DNA of 64,000 nt from Erysipelotrichaceae bacterium (GCA_018365815.1 JAGZJH010000008.1:1-64000), one strand, 5' to 3'; positions 1 through 8,555 are shown, numbered from the stretch's first letter. The notes: generated by a model not told the origin, from the letters alone. Numbers and translations: made by a program.

Positions 1-20
1 TTATGCAATGGTATAATAAA

Positions 21-48
21 AGATGCCTTACCATTGTGTAAAGCATCT
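21..48 (-). terminator. terminator of the GH4 gene
   Basis: Read on the minus strand, AGATGC pairs with GCATCT, with an inner TTAC/GTAA extension, followed by TTTTATT. It lies about 70 nt past the stop of the GH4 glucosidase gene. A second short hairpin (CCTGTC/GACAGG) lies between them. Confidence 0.65.
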
Positions 49-120
49 AATGATTTTTATTTATTTTGCCTGTCTACTTGACAGGGGGCTGATCATAACG
101 ATAGTTCTTTTGAAGGTTGA

Positions 121-1515
121 CTAATGTCCGTTTACCATTAAATCCATAACAACTGGATCTTTAGAAGCTACACCTTTTGCTTCTAATTCAGCGATTTTTT
201 CAGCAAATTGTGGTAAGTATTTTTTATGTGCTACTAATAATTCGTCTAATACAGTTTGAGCAACTTGACCATGTTCAACTTGTGGATTCATTTCGAATGC
301 AGCTAAAGCTAAACCATAGTTACCAGTGATTGCAGCCTCAATAACACATTCTTCCATAGCTTTCATAATTTGTACCCAACCTCTTTCAGATGGATTGAAT
401 TTACCCCAAGTAATTGGTAAAGCACCTTGTCCTGAAATAATTGCAGAAACTTCAACGATACAATCATATGGTAAATCAGCAATTGCACCATTGTTTTGTG
501 TACTTACTACCATGTGAGTTCTCTTATCATTGTAGATAGAGTTGATACATTCACAAGCAGCATCACTATAATGAGTACCACCACGTTTAGTTAATTGTTC
601 TGGTTTGTAGTTTAAGTTAGGATCTTTATATAATTCAAATAATTCTGCTTCAGTTACTTTAACTTGTTGTCCACGAGTACCGATAGTGTTGAATTCTTCA
701 ATACCATGTTTTAACATTTCATCATGCATGTAGTAATATCTATGATATCCACAAGGAATGCATTGAATTTGTTTCATATGATCTTTTAAGAATTTAACGT
801 CATGGATATTAGCTGGTGTACCATCTTCAACTTCTTTATACATATTGTCGATGATTTTATCAGTTAAATCATTACCTTGAGCATCAGTAACTTTATGCCA
901 GTGGAAGTGATTTAAACCAGCGAAACGATGGATACATTCTCTTTCAGTTAATCCAAACATTGGTGGTTCGCTTAATAAAGCCCCTACTGGTACGTTACAT
1001 AATCCAATACATTTTTTCCATCCACCATGTTTAATAACTGCTTCAGTTACCATACCAGATGGATTTGTAAAGTTGATTAACCATGCATTTGGACATAATT
1101 CTTTCATATCTTCAACAATGCTTAAAATTACAGGAATTGTACGGAATGCTTTGAACATACCTCCAGCACCATTTGTTTCTTGACCTAACATTCCATAAGA
1201 GAATGGAATTCTTTCGTCTTTGATACGCGCATCTAATAACCCAACACGGAATTGAGTTGTAACAAAGTCAGCATCTTTTAAAGCTTCTCTTCTGTCTAAA
1301 GTTAAATGAACTTTAACACCATAAGGAGTAGCGTCCCACATACGTTGAGCCATAGCACCAACGATTTCTAATTTTTCTTTTCCTTCTTCGATGTCTACTA
1401 ACCAAATTTCTTTGATTGGAAGTTCATCATATCTTTTGATAAATCCTTCCATTAATTCAGGAGTATAACTACTTCCTCCCCCAATTGTTACGATTTTAAC
1501 AGGTTTCTTTTCCAT
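121..1515 (-). CDS. 6-phospho-beta-glucosidase, glycoside hydrolase family 4
   Basis: 464 residues, the usual length for GH4. It should hydrolyse 6-phospho-beta-glucosides that a PTS has imported, in the cytoplasm, using the family's NAD+ and Mn2+ redox mechanism. The N-terminus carries the dinucleotide-binding motif GGGSSYTPEL (residues 12-21). Cys173 in CNVP and His203 in LNHFHWH are the expected metal ligands; the CNVP form is typical of beta- rather than alpha-specific members. A good Shine-Dalgarno (AGGAGG) precedes the ATG. An RpiR regulator and a GH1 phospho-beta-glucosidase lie just upstream on the same strand, and a perfect cre site sits in the promoter region, so catabolite control is likely. 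No PTS permease is in the window. Confidence 0.93.
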   Translation of the reverse strand: MEKKPVKIVTIGGGSSYTPELMEGFIKRYDELPIKEIWLVDIEEGKEKLEIVGAMAQRMWDATPYGVKVHLTLDRREALKDADFVTTQFRVGLLDARIKDERIPFSYGMLGQETNGAGGMFKAFRTIPVILSIVEDMKELCPNAWLINFTNPSGMVTEAVIKHGGWKKCIGLCNVPVGALLSEPPMFGLTERECIHRFAGLNHFHWHKVTDAQGNDLTDKIIDNMYKEVEDGTPANIHDVKFLKDHMKQIQCIPCGYHRYYYMHDEMLKHGIEEFNTIGTRGQQVKVTEAELFELYKDPNLNYKPEQLTKRGGTHYSDAACECINSIYNDKRTHMVVSTQNNGAIADLPYDCIVEVSAIISGQGALPITWGKFNPSERGWVQIMKAMEECVIEAAITGNYGLALAAFEMNPQVEHGQVAQTVLDELLVAHKKYLPQFAEKIAELEAKGVASKDPVVMDLMVNGH

Positions 1516-1557
1516 TAAATTTCCTCCTTTTTATCTGGAACCTTGTCCACACTTACA

Positions 1558-1585
1558 AGTATACATACAAATGTTTTTTTTTGAA
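1558..1585 (-). promoter_or_regulatory. candidate promoter of the GH4 gene
   Basis: TATACT (1558-1563) is a good -10 box. TTCAAA (1580-1585) is a weak -35 at 16 bp spacing. The weak -35 would fit a regulated promoter. The cre site and a palindrome lie immediately upstream. Confidence 0.45.
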
Positions 1586-1588
1586 TAT

Positions 1589-1606
1589 TTTTCCAAATTT
1601 TGAAAA
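1589..1606. promoter_or_regulatory. 18-bp imperfect palindrome, candidate RpiR operator
   Basis: TTTTCCAAATTTTGAAAA matches its own reverse complement at 16 of 18 positions. It sits beside the GH4 promoter. The related half AATATTTTCCAA recurs at about 1682-1693. The RpiR gene next door makes it the natural candidate regulator; the link is inference. Confidence 0.35.
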
Positions 1607-1614
1607 CGTTTACT
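1601..1614. promoter_or_regulatory. cre site (CcpA binding)
   Basis: TGAAAACGTTTACT fits the Bacillus cre consensus TGWAARCGYTWNCW at every position. It lies upstream of the GH4 promoter and overlaps the palindrome at 1589-1606. Carbon catabolite control of beta-glucoside use is the expected role. Confidence 0.75.
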
Positions 1615-1769
1615 TAATTTTCACCAATTTTAACAAGTAATATGATAGTAAATTTATTTAATTATTTTTTTGAAATAAATTAATATTTTCCAATTATTTC
1701 ACTATAAACCGAAACTATATAAAAAAATAAAAGAGGATGAAAATTATTTTAAATCTTCTTTTAACTTAT

Positions 1770-2591
1770 TTAAATAAATCTATTTTTTTGATACAACATT
1801 CCATAACGAATATAAATCGTATTTAACGCTGTTAATAAATTAATACTTCCAGATAAAGAAGAATCAGTAAAATCACTTTCTAACCCTTCAACAAAATAAT
1901 ATTCATCAACTTTATCTAAAAATGGCGAATTATGATTACATGTAATCATTAAAATTTTTGCGCCTTTTGAAGATAAAAACTCAATCATTTTAGCCACCTG
2001 ATCACTATTTGCTGAAACTGATAAAATAATTGCTAAGCTATCTTGATCAACTACCCGATATTTTAAATCCTCTTCTCCTCGTGAGTTAAATGAATAAATA
2101 AACTTACCGAGTTTCATAAATTTCATTTGAATATCACTTGCTACAACTTTAGAAAACTGATATCCAAAAAAATGGACTTTTAATGCATCATGTATTTTTG
2201 AACAGATTCGATCAACCTTTTGAATATCCATATGACGATTCATTTCAACAGATTGAATCGTTAAATTATATACCTTATCAACTAACAATTGAGGATTTGC
2301 TTCAATTTTTTGATACTCCTCAGGATCAAAGCATAACTCTTTACTTGCTTTAACTAACCCCTCTTTTATCTCATGCTTAAATTGAATATAAGAATCTAAT
2401 CCAAAGTATTTACAAAAGCGACTTATGGTTGCAATCGAAGTAAAACACATATCTGCCAGTTCATTAATGCTTAGATTAGGAATTCGATCAAGGTTTTGAA
2501 TTACAGTTAAAGCAATAGTATAATTCATATCTTCTCGATTAGTTGTATTTACAAATGAAAGTAAATTATAAATAATATCAACTTCTTGCAT
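1770..2591 (-). CDS. RpiR-family transcriptional regulator
   Basis: 273 residues. The N-terminal 80 or so form the RpiR helix-turn-helix domain, with the recognition region around SINELADMCFTSIATISRFC. The remainder matches a SIS sugar-phosphate-binding domain, so the effector is probably a phosphosugar. It lies between the GH1 and GH4 phospho-beta-glucosidase genes on the same strand and probably controls one or both. It has its own -10 box (2616-2621), separated from the GH1 gene by a terminator. Whether it represses or activates cannot be read from the sequence. Confidence 0.88.
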   Translation of the reverse strand: MQEVDIIYNLLSFVNTTNREDMNYTIALTVIQNLDRIPNLSINELADMCFTSIATISRFCKYFGLDSYIQFKHEIKEGLVKASKELCFDPEEYQKIEANPQLLVDKVYNLTIQSVEMNRHMDIQKVDRICSKIHDALKVHFFGYQFSKVVASDIQMKFMKLGKFIYSFNSRGEEDLKYRVVDQDSLAIILSVSANSDQVAKMIEFLSSKGAKILMITCNHNSPFLDKVDEYYFVEGLESDFTDSSLSGSINLLTALNTIYIRYGMLYQKNRFI

Positions 2592-2615
2592 TGACCCACC
2601 TCTTTTCTCTTATTA

Positions 2616-2621
2616 ATTATA
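2616..2621 (-). promoter_or_regulatory. -10 box of the RpiR gene
   Basis: TATAAT on the minus strand, just downstream of the GH1 terminator and 25 nt before the RpiR start codon. No good -35 box is visible. Confidence 0.45.
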
Positions 2622-2649
2622 CTTCATACATCGTTAAAAGAAAATAAAA

Positions 2650-2674
2650 AATGCTTGGAAAAACTCCAAACATT
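2650..2674 (-). terminator. terminator of the GH1 gene
   Basis: On the minus strand AATGTTTGGA pairs with TCCAAGCATT (one G-U pair) and is followed by TTTTTATTTTC. It separates the GH1 gene from the RpiR gene. Confidence 0.8.
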
Positions 2675-2692
2675 TTAATTAGTGCTTTAAAT

Positions 2693-4141
2693 TTATAATT
2701 CTTCACCATTTGTTTCGATAACTTTTTGATACCAATAGTATGAATCTTTTTTATAGCGATTCATACTTGCACCCTCTTCTTCTTCACGATCAACATAGAC
2801 AAATCCATAACGTTTTTGATAACCGTTTAACCAACTTAATAAATCTGTAAATGACCACGTACAATATGCAATCACTTCACAACCCTCATCACAGGCATTT
2901 TTTAATTCTTCAATATGCGCTTTTAAATATGCAATACGATATTCATCATGAATTTTTCCATCTTCAGTTAACTTATCAAATGCACCAAGTCCATTTTCAG
3001 AAATTACAATTGGTAAATCATAACGGCTTGTAATTTCACGACAACACACTCTAAGTCCAATTGGATCAATTGTCCAATCCCAATCAGTTGTTGGTAAATG
3101 CGGATTAGGAACGTTTTTAAATAATCCCGGTATTCCTTCAGATTTAGCAGTTCCTTTTTGACCACTGTTATTCATTTGAGTTGAAATTCCAACACCATCA
3201 ACACTGTTATGTTCTAATACAGCAGTTTGATAATAATTCACACCCATAAAATCAATATGTGAAGCAGCTTCTTTTAAAACTTTTAAATCCCCATCTAAAA
3301 TTTCAGGTGCTATATTTTGAGATTCTAAATATCTCATTGTTGCTTTTGGATAACGACCATAAGCATAAATATCCATCCACCAATATCCACGCATATCATT
3401 ATAATCCATTTGAGCTAATACATTTTTAGGATCACAATCAAATGCATACCCTGGTCCATAAGCAAAACTTGCACCGATATAACCATGATGACCCATTTCA
3501 TGGAATTTTAATACAGTTTTCGCATGTGCCATATTAGCATGATGATTAACTTGATAGAACATTTTCATATCCATTGATTTTCCAGGGGGATGCATCGCAG
3601 TTACCCAACCTAATTGTGTAAAAACATTTTGTTCATTCATTGTAATCCAATATTTCACGCGGTCACCAAATTTTTCAAATAAAGTTGTGGCATAATTGAC
3701 ATAATCATCAACGATTTGACGATTTTCCCAACCATCATATTCATCTACTAATGCTTGTGGTAAATCCCAATGATAAATTGTAACCATCGGTTCGATGTCA
3801 TATTTAAGACATTCGTTAATTAAGTTATTGTAGAAATCTACACCAGCTTGATTAATTTCACCTTTTCCGTTAGGATAAATTCTTGCCCAAGCAATTGAAA
3901 AACGATAGGCTTTTAATCCCATTTCTGCCATTAAAGCAACATCTTCTTGATAACGATGGTAATGATCCACTGCAACATCACCAGTCGTTGCTTTAAAAGT
4001 TTTTCCTGGAATACGAACAAATTTATCCCAATTTGTAATTCCTTTTCCATCTTCGTTGTAGGCTCCTTCTACTTGATAAGCCGCAGAAGCACTTCCCCAT
4101 AAAAAGTTTTTTGGAAATCCTTGACTTTTTTTAAAATACAT
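2693..4141 (-). CDS. 6-phospho-beta-glucosidase, glycoside hydrolase family 1
   Basis: 482 residues, full length for GH1. The N-terminal signature FLWGSASAAYQVEGA is intact. Glu170 in the TMNEQN stretch is the acid/base (most relatives have NEP here). Glu382 in VISENG is the nucleophile. Near the C-terminus, SWLNGYQKRYG carries the Ser/Lys/Tyr set that binds the 6-phosphate, so the substrate is a phosphorylated beta-glucoside rather than a free sugar. It follows the hydrolase-like gene by 34 bp, so it may be the last gene of a three-gene transcript starting near 6264. A terminator follows. Confidence 0.94.
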   Translation of the reverse strand: MYFKKSQGFPKNFLWGSASAAYQVEGAYNEDGKGITNWDKFVRIPGKTFKATTGDVAVDHYHRYQEDVALMAEMGLKAYRFSIAWARIYPNGKGEINQAGVDFYNNLINECLKYDIEPMVTIYHWDLPQALVDEYDGWENRQIVDDYVNYATTLFEKFGDRVKYWITMNEQNVFTQLGWVTAMHPPGKSMDMKMFYQVNHHANMAHAKTVLKFHEMGHHGYIGASFAYGPGYAFDCDPKNVLAQMDYNDMRGYWWMDIYAYGRYPKATMRYLESQNIAPEILDGDLKVLKEAASHIDFMGVNYYQTAVLEHNSVDGVGISTQMNNSGQKGTAKSEGIPGLFKNVPNPHLPTTDWDWTIDPIGLRVCCREITSRYDLPIVISENGLGAFDKLTEDGKIHDEYRIAYLKAHIEELKNACDEGCEVIAYCTWSFTDLLSWLNGYQKRYGFVYVDREEEEGASMNRYKKDSYYWYQKVIETNGEEL

Positions 4142-4175
4142 TTTTTAATCCTCCTTTTATTTAAAAAATAAACTT

Positions 4176-5063
4176 TCAATCCGTACACTCTTTAATAAAA
4201 CGACTAAGTGTATTTAAATAACCGTCATGAGGTTTATTTTCTAAATCAAATAAATACGTTTCACCCTTTAAAACTAATAATTCTTTTTTTGCTTGTAAAG
4301 CATTATATAATTTGAATACCTGCTTCATTGGTACAAATACATCTTTTTGTGTATGAACAAATAATGTCGGTATCGTATTCTTTTCAATTTGTTTAATCGT
4401 ATCTAATTCATCAATGTCGATATGATAACGCCATTTAACGATCCATTTCATTAAACCGACAAACGGGAACTTTAAAATATAATAATCTTTTTGTAAGCGA
4501 TAGTTTAAAACCTCTTTAACACTCGTATAAGCTCCATCACTAATAATCCCTTTAACTTGCTTAATTGATTTTAAGACTTTTGTATTATTTAAAATTGCAT
4601 TAGCACCCATTTCCTTACCAAATAGGATAATATTTTCATGGTGTGATCCAATTAAATAATTTACCCAACATACAATATCATCACTAAAACCCAATTGATG
4701 AACATTTCCATCGCTAGAGCCGTGATTTAGTATATCTACTGCTAATATATTACAATTAAAATTATGTGTAAAATAACGTATATAACTCATCATTGCTTTT
4801 GCACTTAAATTATAAGGGTGCATTACAATTATCGTTAAATCGGAGTTGTTTTCATAATAATATCCACATAGCAACTGATGTTCAGAGTTCATGACATGAA
4901 CTAATTTTGCATCATCAAAACAATGAGGTTCTTTTGTATTTTTATCACTATTTTGACGTTTCATTAATGTATCTGCCATCTTTGAAGAAGCATAAGTCAT
5001 CATTGATAATACTCCTACTGTAGCAACTCCTATTAAACCATATCTAAACTTCTTATTTTTCAT
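4176..5063 (-). CDS. membrane-anchored alpha/beta-hydrolase fold protein, probable pseudoenzyme
   Basis: 295 residues. An N-terminal hydrophobic segment (about 8-25) should anchor it, followed by an alpha/beta-hydrolase fold of the type that normally carries a GxSxG elbow. Here the elbow reads GKEMG (149-153): Glu151 replaces the nucleophilic serine. The C-terminal position that normally reads GAGH is GETY, so the histidine is also lost (Tyr270). Only the acid, Asp241 in QKDVFVP, remains. The rest of the fold, including DGAYTSV, is well kept, so the gene is not obviously decaying. It overlaps the preceding gene by 11 nt and is probably translationally coupled to it. A structural or binding role is inference. 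Confidence 0.75.
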   Translation of the reverse strand: MKNKKFRYGLIGVATVGVLSMMTYASSKMADTLMKRQNSDKNTKEPHCFDDAKLVHVMNSEHQLLCGYYYENNSDLTIIVMHPYNLSAKAMMSYIRYFTHNFNCNILAVDILNHGSSDGNVHQLGFSDDIVCWVNYLIGSHHENIILFGKEMGANAILNNTKVLKSIKQVKGIISDGAYTSVKEVLNYRLQKDYYILKFPFVGLMKWIVKWRYHIDIDELDTIKQIEKNTIPTLFVHTQKDVFVPMKQVFKLYNALQAKKELLVLKGETYLFDLENKPHDGYLNTLSRFIKECTD

Positions 5064-6264
5064 TAAACGTTTCCTCCTTAAAATACTCCATTAATAACAA
5101 ATTGATATTCATAATTTGTTCTAACGAACCCAAACGATAGACTGAATTATCCATTAATATTGAATAGTATTTAAGCGAATCGATTAATTCAAGACGAATC
5201 TCTTCATGATAACGATATGGGATATCCTTAATTTCAAAGCAATTAAATACAAAAGAATTATGTTCACGCTTGAATAATTCAATTAGAATTTCATATCCAT
5301 ATGATTTTAAAATATACGTTCCTAATGCGACTTGCATGTCATGATTATCAATGCTTAAAACATCTTCAATAATACCTTCAAAAACAAGTTCAATAGTATG
5401 ATGAAGCATTTCTTGATTGCGTGTATATAGTGCATATAAATATGAATAAGCTAAATTTCCGTGCTCTGGATCTTCTTCAATTAAAGTAAAACGATTTTTT
5501 AGAGTGTTAAATACTGAATACTGAATTGCCTCATCACATTTTAAATCATCGATGACACTAATCATACAGAAAGTAAAACGTTCATATTCAAATAGTTTTA
5601 AAACAAGATCACTGATTTCCTCTTTTGCGCCTACATAAAAATGAGCAGCTAAAGGAGTACACAAATTAACAATTTGCCTAAAATAATATAAATGAAAATA
5701 GTATTCCTGGTCTATATAACTAACATTAATTCCAGTCCAAAGATATTCATAAAGGATTTCATCACATAACATATTAATCGACTTTAATGCATTGTGATAT
5801 TCTTTATTTTTTAACAAACTTTCTAAATAAGGTGTATAAATTTCATAAAACGTATCAATTGTTTTAGAAGTAATATTATTATGATATTTTAAATAATTAT
5901 AAATATTAATAATATCTTGATTCGTTAAATTTACACTTTCATCTTTTTGGCTTATGTATTGTGGAATTTGAAGACAATCTAGATTTGTATTTTGATCAAT
6001 GTATTTTTCTAATCTTCTTAAAGCATTCACAATTAATGCGATACGTTCATACTCATGAAGATTTAATTTAAATTCAACTTCAAGTGTTTTTCCCAATGTA
6101 ATTTCAAAGAAAATATTAATTTGTTGAAGTTGAGCATCACGCATATAATAATGAAATTTAAATACATCTGTTGTCTTTTGAAAACAACTATGAAATTTAT
6201 AATTAGATTGATATGTTGTTTGATGTTCTTCTATATATTTATGAATGAGTTTCTTTTTTTGCAT
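5053..6264 (-). CDS. uncharacterised 403-residue protein
   Basis: I do not recognise this family. The protein is predicted soluble, with no signal peptide or membrane segment, rich in Tyr, Leu, Ile and Glu, and probably largely helical. It starts with a basic MQKKKLIHKYIEE stretch. It overlaps the start of the downstream pseudo-hydrolase gene by 11 nt, so the two are likely made together. Codon use and base composition look like the neighbours. A poor promoter candidate (TATACT near 6308) precedes it. Confidence 0.6.
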   Translation of the reverse strand: MQKKKLIHKYIEEHQTTYQSNYKFHSCFQKTTDVFKFHYYMRDAQLQQINIFFEITLGKTLEVEFKLNLHEYERIALIVNALRRLEKYIDQNTNLDCLQIPQYISQKDESVNLTNQDIINIYNYLKYHNNITSKTIDTFYEIYTPYLESLLKNKEYHNALKSINMLCDEILYEYLWTGINVSYIDQEYYFHLYYFRQIVNLCTPLAAHFYVGAKEEISDLVLKLFEYERFTFCMISVIDDLKCDEAIQYSVFNTLKNRFTLIEEDPEHGNLAYSYLYALYTRNQEMLHHTIELVFEGIIEDVLSIDNHDMQVALGTYILKSYGYEILIELFKREHNSFVFNCFEIKDIPYRYHEEIRLELIDSLKYYSILMDNSVYRLGSLEQIMNINLLLMEYFKEETFNEK

Positions 6265-6370
6265 TCAGTTCACCTCACTTATCATAAGTTTACCATGTTT
6301 TAAGTATAAATAAAAGTCATAAATGAAGTTTAAGTTCTATAACAAACAGTTAAAACAACAATCTAAAAAA

Positions 6371-6389
6371 GCCCCTGTTTTAAAGGGAA
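6371..6389 (-). terminator. weak terminator after the hydrolase gene
   Basis: On the minus strand CCCT pairs with AGGG, followed by GCTTTTTTAG. The stem overlaps the stop codon of the hydrolase gene. The stem is short but the T-run is good. Confidence 0.4.
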
Positions 6390-7123
6390 AAAAATTGAAT
6401 GGTACGCTCTAATACATAATCTATCTCTTCTTTCACTTCAAAATTATGACTTCCATTAGGAAGTGATAAAAATTCTATATTCTCACGTTGATATTGTTTT
6501 AAATATAGCTGAGAACTTTCAAAAGGAACAGTTTCGTCATTTGTACCATGAATAATCATCAATTGATTTTGATAATCTTCTAAATGTTCTAATAAATTCA
6601 GTTTTTTCATTTCATCAACAAATTCTTGCGATAAATTTAATCCTTTGCAATCATATGTTTCTTGATTTGTAAGTGATGTATATTCTGCCATTTGACTTAT
6701 AATTTGTGGCATGCAAAAAGCCGGTGCCCATAAAACACATTTTTTAATTAAGTCATTAAACAAAGAAGCAATATTTCCTGCAATTGCACCCCCCATACTA
6801 TGACCTAACAAATAAATTTCAGTTACATCTTCTAATTTTTTGACTTCCTCTAAAATATAAATCGCCTGTTTACATTCATTCATATAAGTCATTTTTGAAA
6901 AATCTAAATCACTTTCGCCACTTCCTAGAAAATCAAAACGAATTGAACCAATTCCCAGTTCTTCTAACGCTCGTGCTAATCTCACAAATGCAAAACGCGG
7001 CCCTACACGACTAGCAGTAAAGCCGTGTAACATAATAACTAAAGGGTATTTCTTTTGTTTAGGTCGATTCATCATTCCTCTTAAAATACCTTCATCTATT
7101 TGAATTTCACAATAGACTTCCAT
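6380..7123 (-). CDS. alpha/beta-hydrolase (esterase-like)
   Basis: 247 residues, cytoplasmic. It has a normal catalytic set: the elbow GHSMGG (about residue 108-113), Asp in GTNDETVP and His in NGSHNFE near the C-terminus. The oxyanion region is LHGFTA. The fold resembles bacterial feruloyl/cinnamoyl-esterase-like and acyl hydrolases, but the substrate cannot be read off. The start codon overlaps the stop of the upstream 86-residue gene (TAATG), so translation is coupled. Confidence 0.85.
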   Translation of the reverse strand: MEVYCEIQIDEGILRGMMNRPKQKKYPLVIMLHGFTASRVGPRFAFVRLARALEELGIGSIRFDFLGSGESDLDFSKMTYMNECKQAIYILEEVKKLEDVTEIYLLGHSMGGAIAGNIASLFNDLIKKCVLWAPAFCMPQIISQMAEYTSLTNQETYDCKGLNLSQEFVDEMKKLNLLEHLEDYQNQLMIIHGTNDETVPFESSQLYLKQYQRENIEFLSLPNGSHNFEVKEEIDYVLERTIQFFSL

Positions 7124-7383
7124 TAATAATCCCTCAATTCTTTAGCGTGCAGTTGTTTAAATCTTGGGTAAAAATCAGTACGAATATAATTAATTAAAAT
7201 TTCACGAATACATTCTGCTGAATAGTCTCCACCAATTGAAACTGATGTATTCATAATATCTTGTGTTAATAATTTTAATTCTAATTCACTTAAATGCATA
7301 CCATCTACTTTAATTGTTTGTGTCACAATATCTAAACAACGTTCAAAATCCTCGTTACTTGGAATTGCAGTAATATGTTCCAT
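7123..7383 (-). CDS. uncharacterised 86-residue protein
   Basis: Small soluble, probably helical protein with no family I recognise. It is translationally coupled to the downstream hydrolase (TAATG). A Shine-Dalgarno (GGGGGAA) and an extended -10 promoter precede it, so it heads a two-gene operon. Confidence 0.65.
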   Translation of the reverse strand: MEHITAIPSNEDFERCLDIVTQTIKVDGMHLSELELKLLTQDIMNTSVSIGGDYSAECIREILINYIRTDFYPRFKQLHAKELRDY

Positions 7384-7410
7384 AAAATTCCCCCGTTTCT
7401 TATTACTTAT

Positions 7411-7419
7411 ATTATAACA
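7411..7419 (-). promoter_or_regulatory. extended -10 promoter of the 86-residue gene
   Basis: TGTTATAAT on the minus strand, about 28 nt before the ATG. The -35 is poor, consistent with an extended -10 promoter. Confidence 0.55.
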
Positions 7420-7438
7420 TTTTTTGACAAATATAAAA

Positions 7439-8143
7439 CTATTGTAATAAATCTTTTATAACTTCACTAGCGATTAATAATCCGGCACTGCTTGGTACAA
7501 AAGGACTACTTCCAGGACTTACCTTGCCATTTTCATTTTTTTCTAAAATCGTTGGTGTCAGCGGTGCTTCTTTAGAATAAACTACTTTACATTTTTTAAT
7601 ATGACGTTTTTTTAATTCTCTACGCATGACTCTAGCTAATGGATCAATCGAAGTTTTATAAATATCTGAAACTTCAAGTTGGCTAGGATCAAGTTTATTT
7701 CCCGTTCCCATTGATGAAATAATTGGAATATTAAGTTCTTGACATTTTTCAATAATGCCAATTTTTGCACTAACTGTGTCAATCGCATCGACCACATAAT
7801 CTACTCCGTGAAACAGATAATCTTGATGATGATTAGGAAGATAAAATTCTTGATAAGTTTCTATTTTTAGATTTGGATTGATATCCAAACATCTTTGTTT
7901 CATGACTTCAACTTTTGAAAGTCCGATGGTTGAATGTGTTGCAATGATTTGACGATTTAAATTTGATACTGAAATAATATCATGATCAACGATAATTAAT
8001 CGCCCAATTCCTATTCGACACAACCCCTCAACAACATATCCACCTACTCCTCCTACTCCAAATACGCACACTGATTTATCTTTTAATTTTTCGATATTTT
8101 CTTTTCCATAAAGCATGATACTTCGAGTATACTGTTCTATCAT
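7439..8143 (-). CDS. tcdA: tRNA threonylcarbamoyladenosine dehydratase
   Basis: 234 residues, E1-like ThiF/MoeB fold. It catalyses ATP-dependent cyclisation of t6A37 to ct6A in tRNAs that read ANN codons. Visible are the nucleotide-binding motif GVGGVGGY (about 29-36), the Asp in VDHD that binds ATP/Mg, and the NLNRQI motif, as in E. coli TcdA (CsdL). It is a single gene; a candidate promoter (ATGACA, 18 bp, TAAAAT) lies upstream near 8180-8215. Confidence 0.88.
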   Translation of the reverse strand: MIEQYTRSIMLYGKENIEKLKDKSVCVFGVGGVGGYVVEGLCRIGIGRLIIVDHDIISVSNLNRQIIATHSTIGLSKVEVMKQRCLDINPNLKIETYQEFYLPNHHQDYLFHGVDYVVDAIDTVSAKIGIIEKCQELNIPIISSMGTGNKLDPSQLEVSDIYKTSIDPLARVMRRELKKRHIKKCKVVYSKEAPLTPTILEKNENGKVSPGSSPFVPSSAGLLIASEVIKDLLQ

Positions 8144-8378
8144 AAAATCTCTCCTTTACAATTTTAAATAGTGTTTAAATTTTAACATACAACTAGATAA
8201 GATGTCATTTGTTTTTATATGTATATTATTTTTTATTTCTCAGTTCAACAAGATGACTTTTTCATAAAAACATTTAATAAATCCAAGTATCGTTATGTTT
8301 ATTTTGGGATGCTATTTTCATCTTATTAAGCCACAAATCTATTTTTTTAAAATATTTATTTTTGTGTTTTTTTACTCG

Positions 8379-8407
8379 TTGACACTTTTTCTAATTAGTG
8401 ATACTAT
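8379..8407 (+). promoter_or_regulatory. promoter of the hom operon
   Basis: TTGACA (8379-8384), 17 bp, TACTAT (8402-8407). This is one of the strongest sigma-A matches in the window. Transcription should start near 8414, just ahead of the leader peptide. The 235 bp between tcdA and this promoter show nothing else I can support. Confidence 0.85.
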
Positions 8408-8433
8408 GTTTACAATCACGAATAGAAAGGGGT

Positions 8434-8481
8434 ATGAATATGTTTATGCGTTTAACCAAATTTTTTAAGTTGAATTTTTAG
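8434..8481 (+). CDS. hom operon leader peptide
   Basis: A 15-codon frame (MNMFMRLTKFFKLNF, stop TAG) preceded by AGAAAGGGG at proper spacing, between the promoter and an intrinsic terminator. It has three Met codons within its first five and a Thr codon at 8455-8457; Met and Thr are both end products of the pathway the operon feeds. Codons Arg-Leu-Thr lie inside the left arm (8449-8457) of a 9-bp stem whose right arm is 8481-8489. The start could also be the ATG at 8440. The function is inferred from position and architecture; I do not know of this leader in the literature. Confidence 0.6.
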   Translation: MNMFMRLTKFFKLNF

Positions 8482-8489
8482 GTTAAACG

Positions 8490-8536
8490 GAAGCATATTG
8501 ATATTGTTTATGCTTCAAATATTGAAGCATTTTTTT
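8490..8536 (+). promoter_or_regulatory. terminator/antiterminator attenuator of the hom operon
   Basis: Two structures compete for one strand. The terminator pairs ATGCTTCAA (8510-8518) with TTGAAGCAT (8522-8530) and runs into seven Ts. The antiterminator pairs GAAGCATA (8490-8497) with TATGCTTC (8509-8516). A ribosome at the leader stop codon would cover up to about 8493 and block the antiterminator; one stalled earlier would leave it free. The same layout fits amino-acid-sensing attenuation. No T-box features (specifier loop, T-box sequence) are seen. Confidence 0.7.
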
Positions 8537-8555
8537 ATACAAGGGAGGGAATTGA

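Noticed and set aside
121..7383. A toxin-antitoxin or defence module among the unknown small genes
   Set aside because: None of the small proteins shows a known toxin, nuclease or antitoxin motif, and the neighbours are sugar-use and hydrolase genes.
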